From Cymodocea nodosa (lineage: Eukaryota; Streptophyta; Magnoliopsida; Alismatales; Cymodoceaceae), in NCBI GenBank assembly GCA_036874045.1, contig CM072337.1, forward strand, positions 25,084,001 to 25,148,000: 64,000 nucleotides of DNA, in the 5' to 3' direction. Each line of letters opens with the position of its first letter. Position 1 is the first letter of the stretch. The position numbers and the translations under genes are program-made. Below the pieces are notes generated by a model. The model was not told the origin of the DNA. It saw only the letters and a list, made by a program, of their open reading frames with translations, and did not search any database. Shown one piece after another: positions 47,601-59,459 of this stretch.

Positions 47601-50600
47601 AAATTCTTAATTTTATAAGCATTTGCAACATTAACAACATGTGTCCTAATTTCATTATGTAGGGTCAGCCATATAAATCCTTTCTTTCTATATATTTCTA
47701 TCTATGGTGAAGTCTTCAATTAAATTACATAAATTTAAAATGTTTTGTCAAATTCCTAACTTAGTTTTAGGTCATCCTTTGCTTCTTTTAGTTTCTTCTA
47801 TACTAATTAATTTTCCTTTCTAATTGCTGTATCTTTAGTCTTCTAAGGATATAAGAAAATCACTTAAGTGAAATTATTCTTATCTTATATTCAATTGATA
47901 CAACTCTTACTCTGTTCTTAATAAAATTACTTTTGACTTATTCCTTATAGTATTACTATTCACTTAATTAAATATTTGCATCTCAATAATACTAACTTCT
48001 TACACATGATTAGGGTTTACAATCCAACATTTTGAATCATAAAGAATAGTCAGACAAATAGTAATTTTATAAAATTTTTCTTTTAATTTTAAGGCTTTCT
48101 TATTACATAATACTTTAAAATATTTTTCCATTTCATCCACCTTACCTTAATCTTACAAATAACATTCTTTATAATTCCTCTATTATTACTTATTATAGAT
48201 CCTAAGTATTTAATAATCTTACTTTTATGGATCTCATGACCATTTAATTGTATATTTTTATCATTATTTCTCTTTTTGTTAAACCTAAACTTTGCCTATT
48301 TGATTTTTGACTTAATCTAAATCTCTATATTTCTAATTTAGAATTAATTTTGACTTTACTTTCATCAACCAAATCTATATGATAAGAAAATAATACACCA
48401 AACTATTTCTCTTTAAATTTCCTTAGTTATTTCATCTATAACTAAGATAAATAGGTATGAATTTAAAGAGGATCCTTGGTGTAAACCTATGTCTATTGAA
48501 AATTTAGTTTCTTCTCTTATAGTTTTAATACTAGTAATCAGCTTTTATATATGCTCTTTATAATATCAATAGATCTTATAGGTGTTCTTTTTCTTTTCTA
48601 TATCTACCATACTAGGTTTCTCAATACTTTATCATAAGATATCCTTAAATCAGTGAAAATTTTTTGTTAGTTGTCTAAATAAATGAATAGCTTCCATTGT
48701 TGAATTATATAGCATAAATTTAAATTAATTTTTTAAATTTTATTTACATGTCTTATTCTTTGTTCAATTTCCCTTTCCCATAGTTTTATAGTATGATGAC
48801 TTATTATTAACTTAATATCATGATAATTATTACAATTCTATGTCTCTCTTTATTCTTAAATAGGTATTAAAGAACTATTTTTCTATTCATTTGACATCTT
48901 TTCTGTCTTTAAAATTATATTAAAAAGCTTAACCACTTAAATTCCCACTTTACCCATGTACTTCCATAACTTAATTGGAATATCATATGGTCCGTCCAAT
49001 TACTTTCCCACATTTCATTTTCTTAGTAACAATTTTTACCTCCAAATTGCTAATTCTTCTATAATAACTATAATTTATATCTTTTATACTGCTACTCAAA
49101 TTTCACATGAAACAGTTTTCAAATACGTGTACCATTCATCATTTTTGTTAGTTTAGCTTTAGCCAATTTATATGTTCTATTTTCTCGTTATTTTGTGTTT
49201 ATAATTCTTTATATGCCTGATTTTTAACATCACTAACAATTTTCTTTGCATTCTTGATAGGTTATATTTTTTTAATTTTTTGCATTTCTACATTTATGAT
49301 AAGTTTTATAACATTCTTTCTTTTCTTGTATTGTTTTGTGTACATCTTCATTTCATCACCAACTTTCTTAGTGGAGTTATTCCACAAAGCTCTCCTAAAA
49401 TTTCTTTAGTAATCTTTTTAATACAAATAGTCATTTCATTTCAAAGTTTATTTACCTTTCTATTTGGTTTCCATATTTGTTCTTTTAACTCTAAATATCA
49501 TTTTCTGGCTAGATACACCAGTAATCTACTATATTTTGTCATATTTTGTGTTGATCTCTTTAGATTGTCTCTGTTTTGCTTTAATTTCATAAATTTAACT
49601 ATATTTGAATTCACTATCGTTAGTTTTTCTTTTCCCTCTTTCATAAACAAATTGGTATATGATGTAATCGATATTTACTTTGCAGATATTTCATCATCTT
49701 CTTGAACTTGTTGGCAAATCTAATCCAACGTCTGTGGATGGATTCCATTGGAGCCTTCTGAGATCAAATAAAGCAATTGGTATTGAATCTGATAAATTGG
49801 ATGCTGAGACCACGACTGAGAACCATAGCAAGCTCCAAGTTGCTCTAGATGTACTGCATGAATGCTTTATAAGAATTGTTGAACCTCGTACTGGAACTGA
49901 TCTTATTTCAGATATTCTTTATAATAAAGAGTAAGCTCTTTTCTTGCGGAACTCTCTATCCCTCGAAATATCCATTTTATGCTTTGAGATATTATCCATT
50001 TTTTTTCGATAAAGCCATGAATGATACTAGGGAACTTTCTGATGAGAATTATTTGATCCGTTCAACATCTTTAATCAACTAAAGGAGTTAAACATGACCA
50101 TACAATCTTGTTTAACATGTTTGAGCTAGCTGTTTGTTAAATTTTTATAAAAATTCAAATAAAATTGTAACTATTACATAGATTAAACAACTTTTGGTCT
50201 TTGATTACATATTCATTATCTACTATTTACAATCGGAGATAGAAATGTAAAAATAAATAATTAATTGGATTCTTGGTTCATAAATGGATTGATTTTGTGA
50301 ACTTGGATCTAACCTGATTATTAAACTTGCTAAACACTTTTAACTTATTTATGATCTGAAATCATTTATATTTGACTCTAACCCATTTAATACCAAGTTG
50401 GTGGGTTGGGCTGAGAATTGCCACCCCGAACTAAATGTTGTTGGTTACTTTGAATTTGATTTTACATGATGAGAGGGTTCTTAATGGCTTTCAATCAAGT
50501 AGAAAATTGCATTTCACAAAATAGTTACATCACCATTCATCAGTAATATCCAAAAATTCAAAGCTCTTTATCATATTTCTTTCTTTAAATTGTACTTTTG

Positions 50601-51820
50601 GCAATACAATGAAGTGCATCACTTCATCTTTCAGTCATTTTTCAATACATATTTTGCATTCGTGTGCATTGTAGGTCAGAGCTGAAACGACTGAATTTCT
50701 GGGGATTTTATACCATGGTTTTGGAGAAGGAAGATGAAATTGTCTCTGTTGCTTCATTCAGGTATTGAATAAACATAACTTGTTATGCCTTGTATTTAGC
50801 TATTGAATATTGATCCTCAAAATTGGGAACAAAATGACCAGTTCTCATGGCTTCCTGGACCTCATAGGGTGTTTGGTAAGAAGGTTGCAGAAATGCCTTT
50901 TGTTGGAACTCGTATACAGTATCGTCGAATGGGAATGTGCCGCCTTCTCATAGATGAACTGGAAAAGGTATTTTATGTGTATCTTGATGGACTGAATAAT
51001 TTTACACAAACTTGTTGACCCTCGTATTGTCAATTGATTACATCCTGTTGTTTACGTAACTTATTACCATTTTATTACATGCCGTCACTATATGAACATT
51101 GTAATTCACGCAGCTGCTTTTCTCATTTGGGGTGGAGAGGCTGTTGTTGCCAGCTGTTCCTGAACTCGTAGAAACATGGACAAATTCCTTTGGATTCTCG
51201 AGGATGGCACATTCTGAAAGAATGTTGTTCTCCGAATATATTTTCCTTAATTTCCAAGGCACCACCATGTGCCAGAAACCAGTTTGTCCCTCGAATTTAT
51301 CCATTACAGCAACAGACAGATCAAGAGGTATGATTCACGTATTCTATCGAGTGCTTTGCTTCTTCTTTTTGTTTAATTTTATATTTCGACTTCTTTTAGC
51401 AGAAACTTTCGTGTGATTCTTAAATTCGAAGATAACTATTTTCCAGAATTTTGTAAAGAGAAGAGGGATGTTTCAGACAAAAGCAACAATGAGGTGAATT
51501 ATGACGGTCATGCCGTCGTACCTGAAGTGTTTCAGGTGATGCAACCTCTTGATGAAGTACCATCTTCAGCTACTGAGACATATTTGCATGCTGAAGATGT
51601 TGAACTAGGAAAGAATGGTTTCCAAGATGTTGCCAATCATTCTTCTCCCGTTGGAAGTTGTTTAGATCCTGTTTGCCTTACACAAGATGCTGGTCACGAT
51701 GCTGGAGAATCTGGAAAGGACCTCGTAGCAGATGGCATCTTGATGAAGTTGGTTTCTCGTTCTCTCTCCTTCGCCGCTCACAACGAGACACAGCAAGCAG
51801 GCATCAATTCATGCGGATAG
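38654..51820 (+). CDS. Agenet/PHD/GNAT histone acetyltransferase-like protein (IDM1/ROS4-like)
   Basis: Nine exons: 38654-38788, 39628-42258, 47152-47281, 47408-47496, 49686-49930, 50675-50761, 50868-50967, 51114-51327 and 51447-51820. All junctions are GT-AG and in frame, giving 1,334 residues. The order is a basic N-terminus (RRRRKRRR), two Agenet/Tudor-like modules (about 38-190), three related repeats with a GWK/GWR core and a CYVSP/RYCAP/RYSSP phrase (about 366, 486 and 592), and a TIFY-binding-like domain (about 787-866). A PHD finger follows (CSVCQEGGTLVLCDHC from about 894, completed in exon 3), then a second Cys-rich unit (CNICGL...FCDQCECEFHVGC) and a GNAT acetyltransferase (about 1000-1210) with the acetyl-CoA loop QYRRMGMCRLL. 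The tail is polar. Arabidopsis IDM1/ROS4 acetylates histone H3 to guide active DNA demethylation; a similar nuclear role is inferred. Two introns are enlarged by retroelements. Confidence 0.92.
43392..43770 (+). repeat. ~196-bp direct duplication in the Copia leader
   Basis: The block beginning CCAGCCACCAACCTCTCTTTC at 43392 recurs at 43588. It runs in both copies through CAGCAAAGGGC, CCATTCTAGGGAACCAATGG and GCAAATTTTTGCA to AGAACAATAT. The two units are near-identical by eye. Tandem leader repeats are known in some plant retrotransposons. Confidence 0.85.
44550..44890 (+). mobile_element. RTE-type LINE fragment
   Basis: The plus strand translates in pieces to KWMKWRNTSRVLCDKRIFLKL, KEKFYKI, LFYDSKCW and later phrases. 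This follows the end of plant RTE-clade ORFs (WMKWRxASGVLCDRRMPLRLKGKFYRTxxRPALLYGxECW). Stops and shifts interrupt it. It lies between the Copia leader and the Copia reverse transcriptase remnant, which suggests insertion into that element. Confidence 0.6.
47497..49685 (+). other. Intron 4 of the GNAT gene, filled by an antisense LINE
   Basis: The intron runs from AAG/GTAGAA to TTTGCAG/ATATTT, 2,189 bp. Nearly all of it from about 47830 on is a reversed RTE-type LINE. Confidence 0.85.
47830..49660 (-). mobile_element. RTE-type LINE, decayed, antisense in intron
   Basis: Read on the minus strand, the part around 48000-48130 gives MKWKNILKYYVIRKPLKLKEKFYK and ILYDSKCW. Farther upstream (48350-49000) come phrases fitting RTE reverse transcriptase: an ASP-SPYLF/ADD-like region near 48360-48500, a LWE/IEH-like motif near 48780, and GPYDIPI/EVWKYMGKV-like near 48950-49000. 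The frame is broken many times. The 3' end lies near 47830. It is unusually T-rich on the plus strand, as expected from an ageing, A-rich LINE in reverse. Confidence 0.6.
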
Positions 51821-52260
51821 CCTTTCCCCTTTTTTCTCCCACAGACCATTTTGGTTTTAAACCCAATTTAAACGGAAGCCGTGGCATCTGCTATGGTGGT
51901 ATCATACAAACTCCACGAAGGTATTCTTGCAAAATCACAAAAATCTTTCCTACGGAGGAACGGTAATCGTGTGTACTTTCAGATGAAATCAGACAGGCGA
52001 TGACTTCAGGCTAATTTCACAGAAAGAAAGCGTGCCGACCGCGTATGATTGGTTGAGTAGCCTGTCGAAGATCTTAGGACAAATATGTGGAATATATGAG
52101 TTTTATGGGCGGAAGATATTTGCACGCTTCTGAGTGGTCTCTCTTGTGGTTGAACACCTTCCGTGCGTAGGGCACCGGTGAAGCTTTTTTCCAAATCCGA
52201 GGTTTTCATTGTAAAGCTTTTCTATAGGGTTTTTGATAATATCTAGGGTCCGTACATGTT
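51821..52260 (+). other. 3' untranslated region of the GNAT gene (probable)
   Basis: Sequence after the TAG at 51818-51820 is of mixed composition and has no conserved frame, and it grades into AT-rich DNA. No clear AATAAA was found, so the 3' end is a guess. Confidence 0.35.
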
Positions 52261-52852
52261 GTGGATGCTATATTTTTTCAACTAGGCGTTTACTTCCAGT
52301 AATGGTAGTACGTTGAAGGTTATTTCAAATTAGGCTCACGATACTTGTGCCTTTGCATATATGGAATCGGTGCGGACTGACTCATCTACGGCCTCTCATA
52401 TTCTGTTGTATGAAGGGAACTTGCTTTTGAAATGTCTGAACTTGTGAGTTGCACCAATTGAAGTTCAAATGAAAAATAGTTTTCATTTAAAGTTCAAATT
52501 AACAAGCTAAATTGGACAGAAGCATTGGACGAATGAGCAGACGTCTGTTTTTTTTTTTTTAATTTAATATTTCAAAATTTGAAACTAAATCGTAACCATC
52601 ATTTTTATAAGCATAAGCATGTAATCAATTACTTCACAATATTCATTCATAAAATCCAATTGATTATTTCCAACAGAAAGGAACGCACTTTAAGTGCATT
52701 TACAAACCATCCATCTTCATCTCCAACTAGTACAGTGGCCAACCATGTGCATCTCAAATTAGTATGATGACAGTTAAATTCACCATTTTGACAACACAAG
52801 AATCGCTTGAAAGGCAATCAACACACACACTAAAAATATAGTAGGGTGATTT

Positions 52853-53115
52853 AACACATATATGAAAAGGTCCGAACGGCGACTCCTGGAGAAACTTCTT
52901 CCACTTTCACCGGCTTCTTGTTGATGACCTTTGCCTGGAGTTTCTGACCGACAGGAACCGCTGCCTGAGGGCTGTATGCTGAAACAATGGACTCCCAAAG
53001 CAGCCCTTCCCGAAGGGTCAAGCTTGTTGCACCATTCGGAAGCCCCACTCTACAGCCTTTGCTGTGCCGCAAGCCACACTTAGACATCCATTAACAGTCA
53101 ATCTGGGTGGGTTCT
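52853..53115 (-). other. Unassigned exon-like open frame
   Basis: On the minus strand a TATGCAG acceptor-like site at about 53123 precedes two overlapping frames. One reads KNPPRLTVNGCLSVACGTAK, the other GLPNGATSLTLREGLLWES and continues to VRTFSYMC before a stop at 52853. The composition is more gene-like than the surroundings, so this may be a terminal exon or gene scrap. I do not recognise the family and found no partner exon upstream. Confidence 0.3.
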
Positions 53116-53119
53116 TCTG

Positions 53120-56100
53120 CATACCAAAAGGGAAAAAGGATTCATCATTAATATCTGTAGTCTGTTGTGGGTGATCTGTGGCGTTCACCAATTTAAACCA
53201 GTGATTTCACGCAAATAACAACCAGTAATCTTGTCCAAGATGTTTTCTACCTGTGAAAAGATCCTTTCAAATATCATCCTGTATTCAAGTAGGCTTCTGC
53301 TACATCATCCTCTCTGTGACCTGTGAAGGAAAATCCTGTCTGTGACTTGTGAAGGAAATTAAAAGTCGAATGTCTTACAGAAATAAACATTTAAACTGAC
53401 ATAAGATAGAAAGTTTATTAGACATCTAAACATACTGTTTCTTCAGCATGATCCTTAAGACCGTCAATCCGGTCACATCCAACACCATCACTGAACCGCT
53501 CCTGCTGCTTGTAAAGAATATGCTACATAGAAAGAAATGACAAAATTATGCCAACACATCATCCCCATTAATTCTATAATTGGATGCCACTGATCCTTGG
53601 TTATTAATTATTTTCTCTTTTGTAAGATTATTGTTGCAATTTTTTTGGTTAAGGTTGAATTTCAAGTGTACATTTGGCAAATAAGGCTTCTCCCCCTCAT
53701 CAAAAGCCTCTCTCAGCAAAGATAAAATACGTACGATGATCATCTTTTTGTAGTGTTATTGCTTTGATTTAAACTTAAGATTTTATTCCTTTAAAGATCT
53801 TATAAGTAAAAGAATATTAACTACGCCATACCATATTGGTTGCAGGAGATCCAAATTAATGGTATGGGAATTAGGTAGCTAGAGGGAATAGTGAGAATAG
53901 AGAAAACCTAGCTTAGTAGAGTTAATTAGAGAATGAAAATCCCCTCTGTTCTTTTTGTTTAACTCCTTAACTCCTTCAATAATAAGTAATGAAATCTTCA
54001 AGGAGTCACCACCACTGAAAAGTGCACCTAAATTGTGCGTAGTATAGTATAGTATAGTATAGTATAGTATATACAATATATTATTTAAAAGATAAAAAGT
54101 AAAATATAAGTAAATTATAATTTTGAAAGTGAGATGGTAAGCAGTTTGGGTTTTTTGATATTGGTAATATTTTTACCAATTTAAGTTTTTTTCCCCTTAA
54201 CTGTACTATACTATTGGAAAAGGAATAGATGATTGAGTTATATTGCATGATGGATCAACTTGGACATTCATATCAATTTTTACTATGATGTTCAAAATAA
54301 CTTATCAAATTTAACTTTAGTATACTATTCTGTGATATTAAATATGTAATTTATAAAGAAAATATATCTATGCAATTCGCAGAAGAACTATAACAATATG
54401 CTGAAAATGCATTTACTATATTGTTTTTAGACAAGTACAACAAAAAATATTAAAGTACCTATATTCACATATTTCTCAATATATAAGCCTGGTTAATAGT
54501 CTGTCTATGATAAGATTGAACAAAGAGCTATAGTAGTGTGGACCCCAACTTGCGTTGAAATTTGCTTGGTTAATAACTTCTAACTTCTATTATTATTATT
54601 CAGACATCGTTATTATGGTCTATTCTTTGTTAAAAAGTTTAATGGTCTCTAGTATTGTCTTTTCAAGCATGAATAGCATTTTTTCTTTGCTAAATTACAG
54701 CAACAGAAAAAAGAAAAAGAAAAAACTTATATGGTTCTCATGGTAAATCCAATGTATATACTGGATAACGCCCGAATAGCACTAGGGACATGTGGATTCG
54801 GCCCAATATCCCAACAGAAAGCCCAAGTGCAAGGAGAACGAAGTAACCGGCCCATTAGGGTCCAAAGTATTAACCAACCGTCATATTATCCTAAATCCTG
54901 GAATAAGTAAAAAAAGATGCATTGGCCAAGTTTCGCGTGAAGACTGCTCGAACATTTGTAAAAGAATGACGAAATAACTAAATAGGTAGACCAGAGGGAT
55001 GGAACACCATCTGTCTTTGTTCCGTGTCAAATAACGATAATTTTTCTGAAGATATATATCTAATGCGTACGTGGCTTTCCCCGGAAAAGCAAACACGTAT
55101 AGCCTTTTGACGTTTTGAAGACAAAGGCAACGGTAGCTGTAAATGCAAGTCTCGGTCATCTTCTCTTTTGACATCTCGCCGGAACGAAAAGGTTCTGGTG
55201 CGTTGTTGCCACCGTAACACCCATGCATCACAAATATGTATATATATATGTAATGTTCTTGGTTTTGATGTGCTCATCGTCCTCCGTTGGTCGATTAGCA
55301 TCTTCTGTGCACTATAATATGCTTGTTTTTGTCCCCATACATGAAAAGGAAGTGATTGAGTGGGAGGAGGCGCACCCAACACCAGCCCGCCGGCCGACCG
55401 GCCGAGGTGGGTTGGTAACGGCCTTCTTTCACTTGGAGGGAAAGCTATGCATGTGGTGTCTGCCGATGTGACCTGTGGTCTTGAATGTGGAATTGTAAAC
55501 ATTGCGTTAAACTTCAAATATTTCAAGATCAATCATACAATTTGATGGTAAAAATACGAAAATGCAATATTAATTACTAGGCGCAGGTTCAACCATATCC
55601 TTTTCAACATGGAACTATGTTATTTAACATTCTTGTTTTAGCTTACAAGCATCTTATAATATAAATAAATGACGTGTGCAAATCAGGCTCTAATATTAAC
55701 AAGCAAATTTATTTCAAAGTCAACTAACAATAAAAAAAAAAAACAAAAACACAATATTATTAAGCTCAGACTCAACCACGTTCCCATTTATGATGTGAAG
55801 TATAGTTTAGTATGCATAAATGACAATTGAAGTTTTTAACATATATTAATTGTTGTTGACAAAGAGTTGAAAAACAGACATTTCCTATCTAAAGAAAATA
55901 TATTAAAATGGACTGGGAGCTAGATAGAAAATGATTATTGTAATTTTCCCAACAATGATAAAAGAAATTCTTTGACCTTCGTCTGTTCTATAATTCTAAG
56001 GTGTGACCAAGACGAACAACTTTGTTTCACCGTCATTTCTCATTTTCAACACAACAGCGATTCTTTCCTTCGTCTTTCTTTTGTATTCTTGTATTAAAAA

Positions 56101-56940
56101 CCAAATACTGAACTGGACCTTATAATAACATTAAATTGAATCAGATTATGAAAATGATTCAATTCAATTCCTTTAATCAGTTCTGAGACGTACGTACGCA
56201 CTCTTGTCCTTCGTATTTTAGTAATGACAGGAGTATTTTCCTTATCTCTTTTCCTATATATATATATATATATACCAAAGCGATATAAAAAGCCGCAAAT
56301 TTTATTATGAGATATTTAAGTTTTCAATTAAGTAAAAAGAACTATATTTTTGATATTGATAGTATTTTTACCTTGGTTTGAACCCAAGACCTCTTTTCTG
56401 ATCACCATAGAAAGAAAAGACCGACAATACTGTTTTGAGTATAAAGAAAACTATTGATCAATGATCCAAAGAGCCTAAACTTAGCATATATATACGTTTT
56501 GTTAAACATTAATTATTGAATTTCCCATGAAAAATTAAAAACGTGCGCATTTATTTAACTCAAAGTCAGATAAGACTCGACAAATAGTAGATTACATTAC
56601 AAATTAATCAATGGTATATTTAAATAAAAAAATAAAAATTTGTTGTTGAATTATTATATAAAATGTTTGTTCAAATATGGTATTCCGTAATTCACTGATT
56701 TTCATTATATCAAATTTTAGGTAAAATAAAGATTTTTCACAGTTTGATATTCTTAAAATGTTATCTAAATACATACTTTTCTCGTAACAAATTCTATTAA
56801 ATTAATCAAAATAACAGTACTCGCTACTCTTGTCTGTTTTGTCATTCTTCATGTGGTTGTTAAAAAAAAGCGATCATTTTCTTGAAAAAACAAAAAAAAT
56901 GAAGGAGCGAGAATTTTATTTTAATTGCTCAGTGGGCCAG
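53120..56940. other. Intergenic, no gene recognised
   Basis: AT-rich with simple repeats: (AGTAT)n at about 54038-54070 and (TA)n at about 56256-56274. A 184-residue minus-strand frame at 54978-55532 has no recognisable domain and is treated as incidental. Confidence 0.45.
54038..54070. repeat. (AGTAT)n microsatellite
   Basis: About six uninterrupted units of the pentamer AGTAT. A possible marker; no function seen. Confidence 0.85.
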
Positions 56941-57072
56941 TGCATGCAGTGATTTATTGAGATCGAGAGGAGAAAAGTGGAGCGTTTAGTCCCACGCCAC
57001 CAAAACGCAGCCCTCTTCTTTTTTATGTGGTCCATTTCCTCTTCTCCTCACACCCCTCGATCTCCTCCTACC

Positions 57073-59457
57073 ATGACCAAGATCCCCACTGCAACATGTC
57101 GGAAGGGTTCGTCCCTCTTCACCTCGCCGGAGTACTCCACCCGCGTGAAGCCCAAGAACAGCCAATTCTCCATCTTAGCCTTCGTCCTCTCCATCTTCCT
57201 CTTCGGTTGTTTCATGTACAACGAAGACTTCGCATCTCTCGCTGAGTTCCCCTTCAATTCCTCCCGCAAGATGGCGCCGGCCATCAACCAGCGGCACGAC
57301 TCCTACCCCTCCTTCTCCTCCTCCTCTCCCATCCTTTTCGAGACGAAGAACGGAGACCTGGAAGAGGAGAGCGTCGAGAACAGCAGCAAGAATCGGGGGC
57401 CAAAGAACATCGAGGAGCCAGCTGAGGAGGGAGGAGATGAGGACGACGAGCGAAGAATTGAGTCCACGTCGTTGCTATCTGCGCAACGGAAGGTGGCGGC
57501 GGCCGTACCGAAGAGCTGCGACCTGTTCAGTGGGAAATGGGTGTACGACGAGGCGACGCACCCGGTGTACCGTGAGGACGAGTGCGAGTTCTTGACGGCG
57601 CAGGTGACCTGCATGAGGAACGGCCGGACCAATGACATGTACCAGAAGTGGCGGTGGCAGCCCCGGGGATGTACTTTGCCAACGTCCGTTTCTTCTTTCC
57701 AAGCAAACTACCTGTGGTACTTAATCCAAACGCGTGCTTTGATTAGTCCCTTTGTTTCTGGCGTCGTAGATTTGACGCGAAGCTGATGTTGGAGAGACTG
57801 AGAGGGAAGCGGCTCATGTTCGTCGGCGACTCTTTGAACCGGAACCAGTGGGAGTCCATGATTTGCTTGGTGCAGTCGGCGGTTCCGCCGGGCAAGAAGT
57901 CACTCCGGAGAGAGATCGGCAACCTCTCCATTTTCCGGGCTGACGTATGTGGAAATCGTATATGCACCGACATAATGTTTGTCTGCCAGAGTCATACGCG
58001 CGTACGTATATGTAACAAAGCACGACGTTAATTAATTAATGTGTTGTTAATTAATTGGTTTGTAGGATTACAATTCGACGGTGGAGTTCTACTGGGCACC
58101 GTTCTTGGTCGAGTCGAACTCGGACAACCCGAAAATGCACAGCATTCTCAACCGGATCATCATGGCAGACTCGATCTCCAAGCATGGAGCCAACTGGAAG
58201 GACGTCGATTATCTCATCTTCAACACTTACATATGGTGGATGAACACCTACAAGATGAAAGTCCTGTGAGAGCTTGAATATATACGTATATTTGTTTTTA
58301 TCAAGTGATTTCAACTACTACTTGCGAAAAAAGAGGTCCTTAAAATTGATCGATTAGTTTTCTTCGGTGCCTCGCGGTGATCACCGGAACGACAGACGAG
58401 GAACGTTCGACGAGGGATCGGATGAGTACGACGAGATCGAGCGGCCGGTGGCGTACGAGAGGGTGCTGAGGACGTGGGCGGGTTGGGTGGACGAGAACGT
58501 CGACGGGAAACGCACGTCGGTGTTTTTCGTCACACCATCTCCACTCCACATCAAGTAATTAATTAGTTGGCCCTTCTTTTTTTATGAAAAGTACTTGGTT
58601 GGCCTTAATTAGTTGGGTATTTTCTCTCTTACTTACATGTGAATGCATCATCAATCGGTCCGGTAGCGATCATGAAACCTTCTATTCGAAGAAAAAATGA
58701 GGGCGGTTGGTGGCAGACTTTTGCAGTGTGGTTGTGGGGCATATCCACGTACCAAAACGTCGGTCGAAATTAACGGAGATGCACCGACTAACATATGTAG
58801 CATAAGACTGCACCCTTCGATTGAAGTTAGAAAAACCCCATTGCCAACTCATACAAGTGCCATTTGCATTCACTGACAGCTCAAGATATAATCCTTGAAC
58901 TTCTTATGATTGGTGTTTTATTACAGCACCATGTTGTTGCTGTTGTTCGGACCAATCTGTACGTCGTCAGGTCAACCACGGCCTTTTTTTTGTAGCCTAG
59001 TTTGCGACAGATCCGGTGGCAAATTATGAATTATCACATGGAGTCCACAGGTTTTTAATTTGACGAAGAACTTTCAACTCATAAATTAATGGTGTAATGG
59101 AACAGGAGCACGGACTGGAACAACCCCGACGGGGTCAAGTGCGCCAAGGAGACGGAACCGATACTAAACACCTCGATGGCGCTGGACGTCGGCACAGACC
59201 GGCGACTGCTGACGGTGGCGGCGAGAGTGGTCGGCTCGATGAGGACCCCGGTCCGCCTCCTCAACATCACTGCGCTGTCGGAGTACCGGAAGGACGCGCA
59301 CACGTCGGTGCACACCATCCGGCAGGGCAAGATGATGACACCGAAGCAAGTAGCAGATCCGGGGAGGTACGCCGATTGCATCCACTGGTGCCTTCCTGGC
59401 CTGCCGGACGTCTGGAATGAGTTCCTCTACGCATGGATCATGTCCAAACCTCTCTAG
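57073..59457 (+). CDS. Trichome birefringence-like xylan O-acetyltransferase (DUF231)
   Basis: Five exons, 57073-57683, 57770-57944, 58066-58265, 58396-58554 and 59106-59457, all in frame, encode 498 residues. The product is a type II Golgi membrane protein: short basic N-terminus, membrane anchor at about residues 32-49 ([18 protein letters not shown]), then an acidic, Ser-rich stem to about residue 140. The TBL domain opens with [13 protein letters not shown]. The catalytic domain has GDS at 223-225 ([15 protein letters not shown]) and DCIH at 472-475, which supply the Ser-His-Asp triad. The C-terminal part ([20 protein letters not shown]) is typical of the TBL3/ESK1 group of xylan acetyltransferases; the exact substrate is inferred. 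An in-frame ATG at 57025 would add 16 residues; 57073 was preferred for its better context (ACCATGA). The first junction uses a weak donor (AC/GTCCGT) and turns the usual LPRFDAK into LPTFDAK. Confidence 0.93.
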
Positions 59458-59459
59458 TA

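Noticed and set aside
49280-49705. 141-residue plus-strand hydrophobic frame resembling a membrane protein
   Set aside because: It is the T-rich complement of an antisense RTE-type LINE inside the GNAT gene intron.
54978-55532. 184-residue minus-strand open frame
   Set aside because: No recognisable domain, no plausible neighbouring exons and mixed composition; probably chance.
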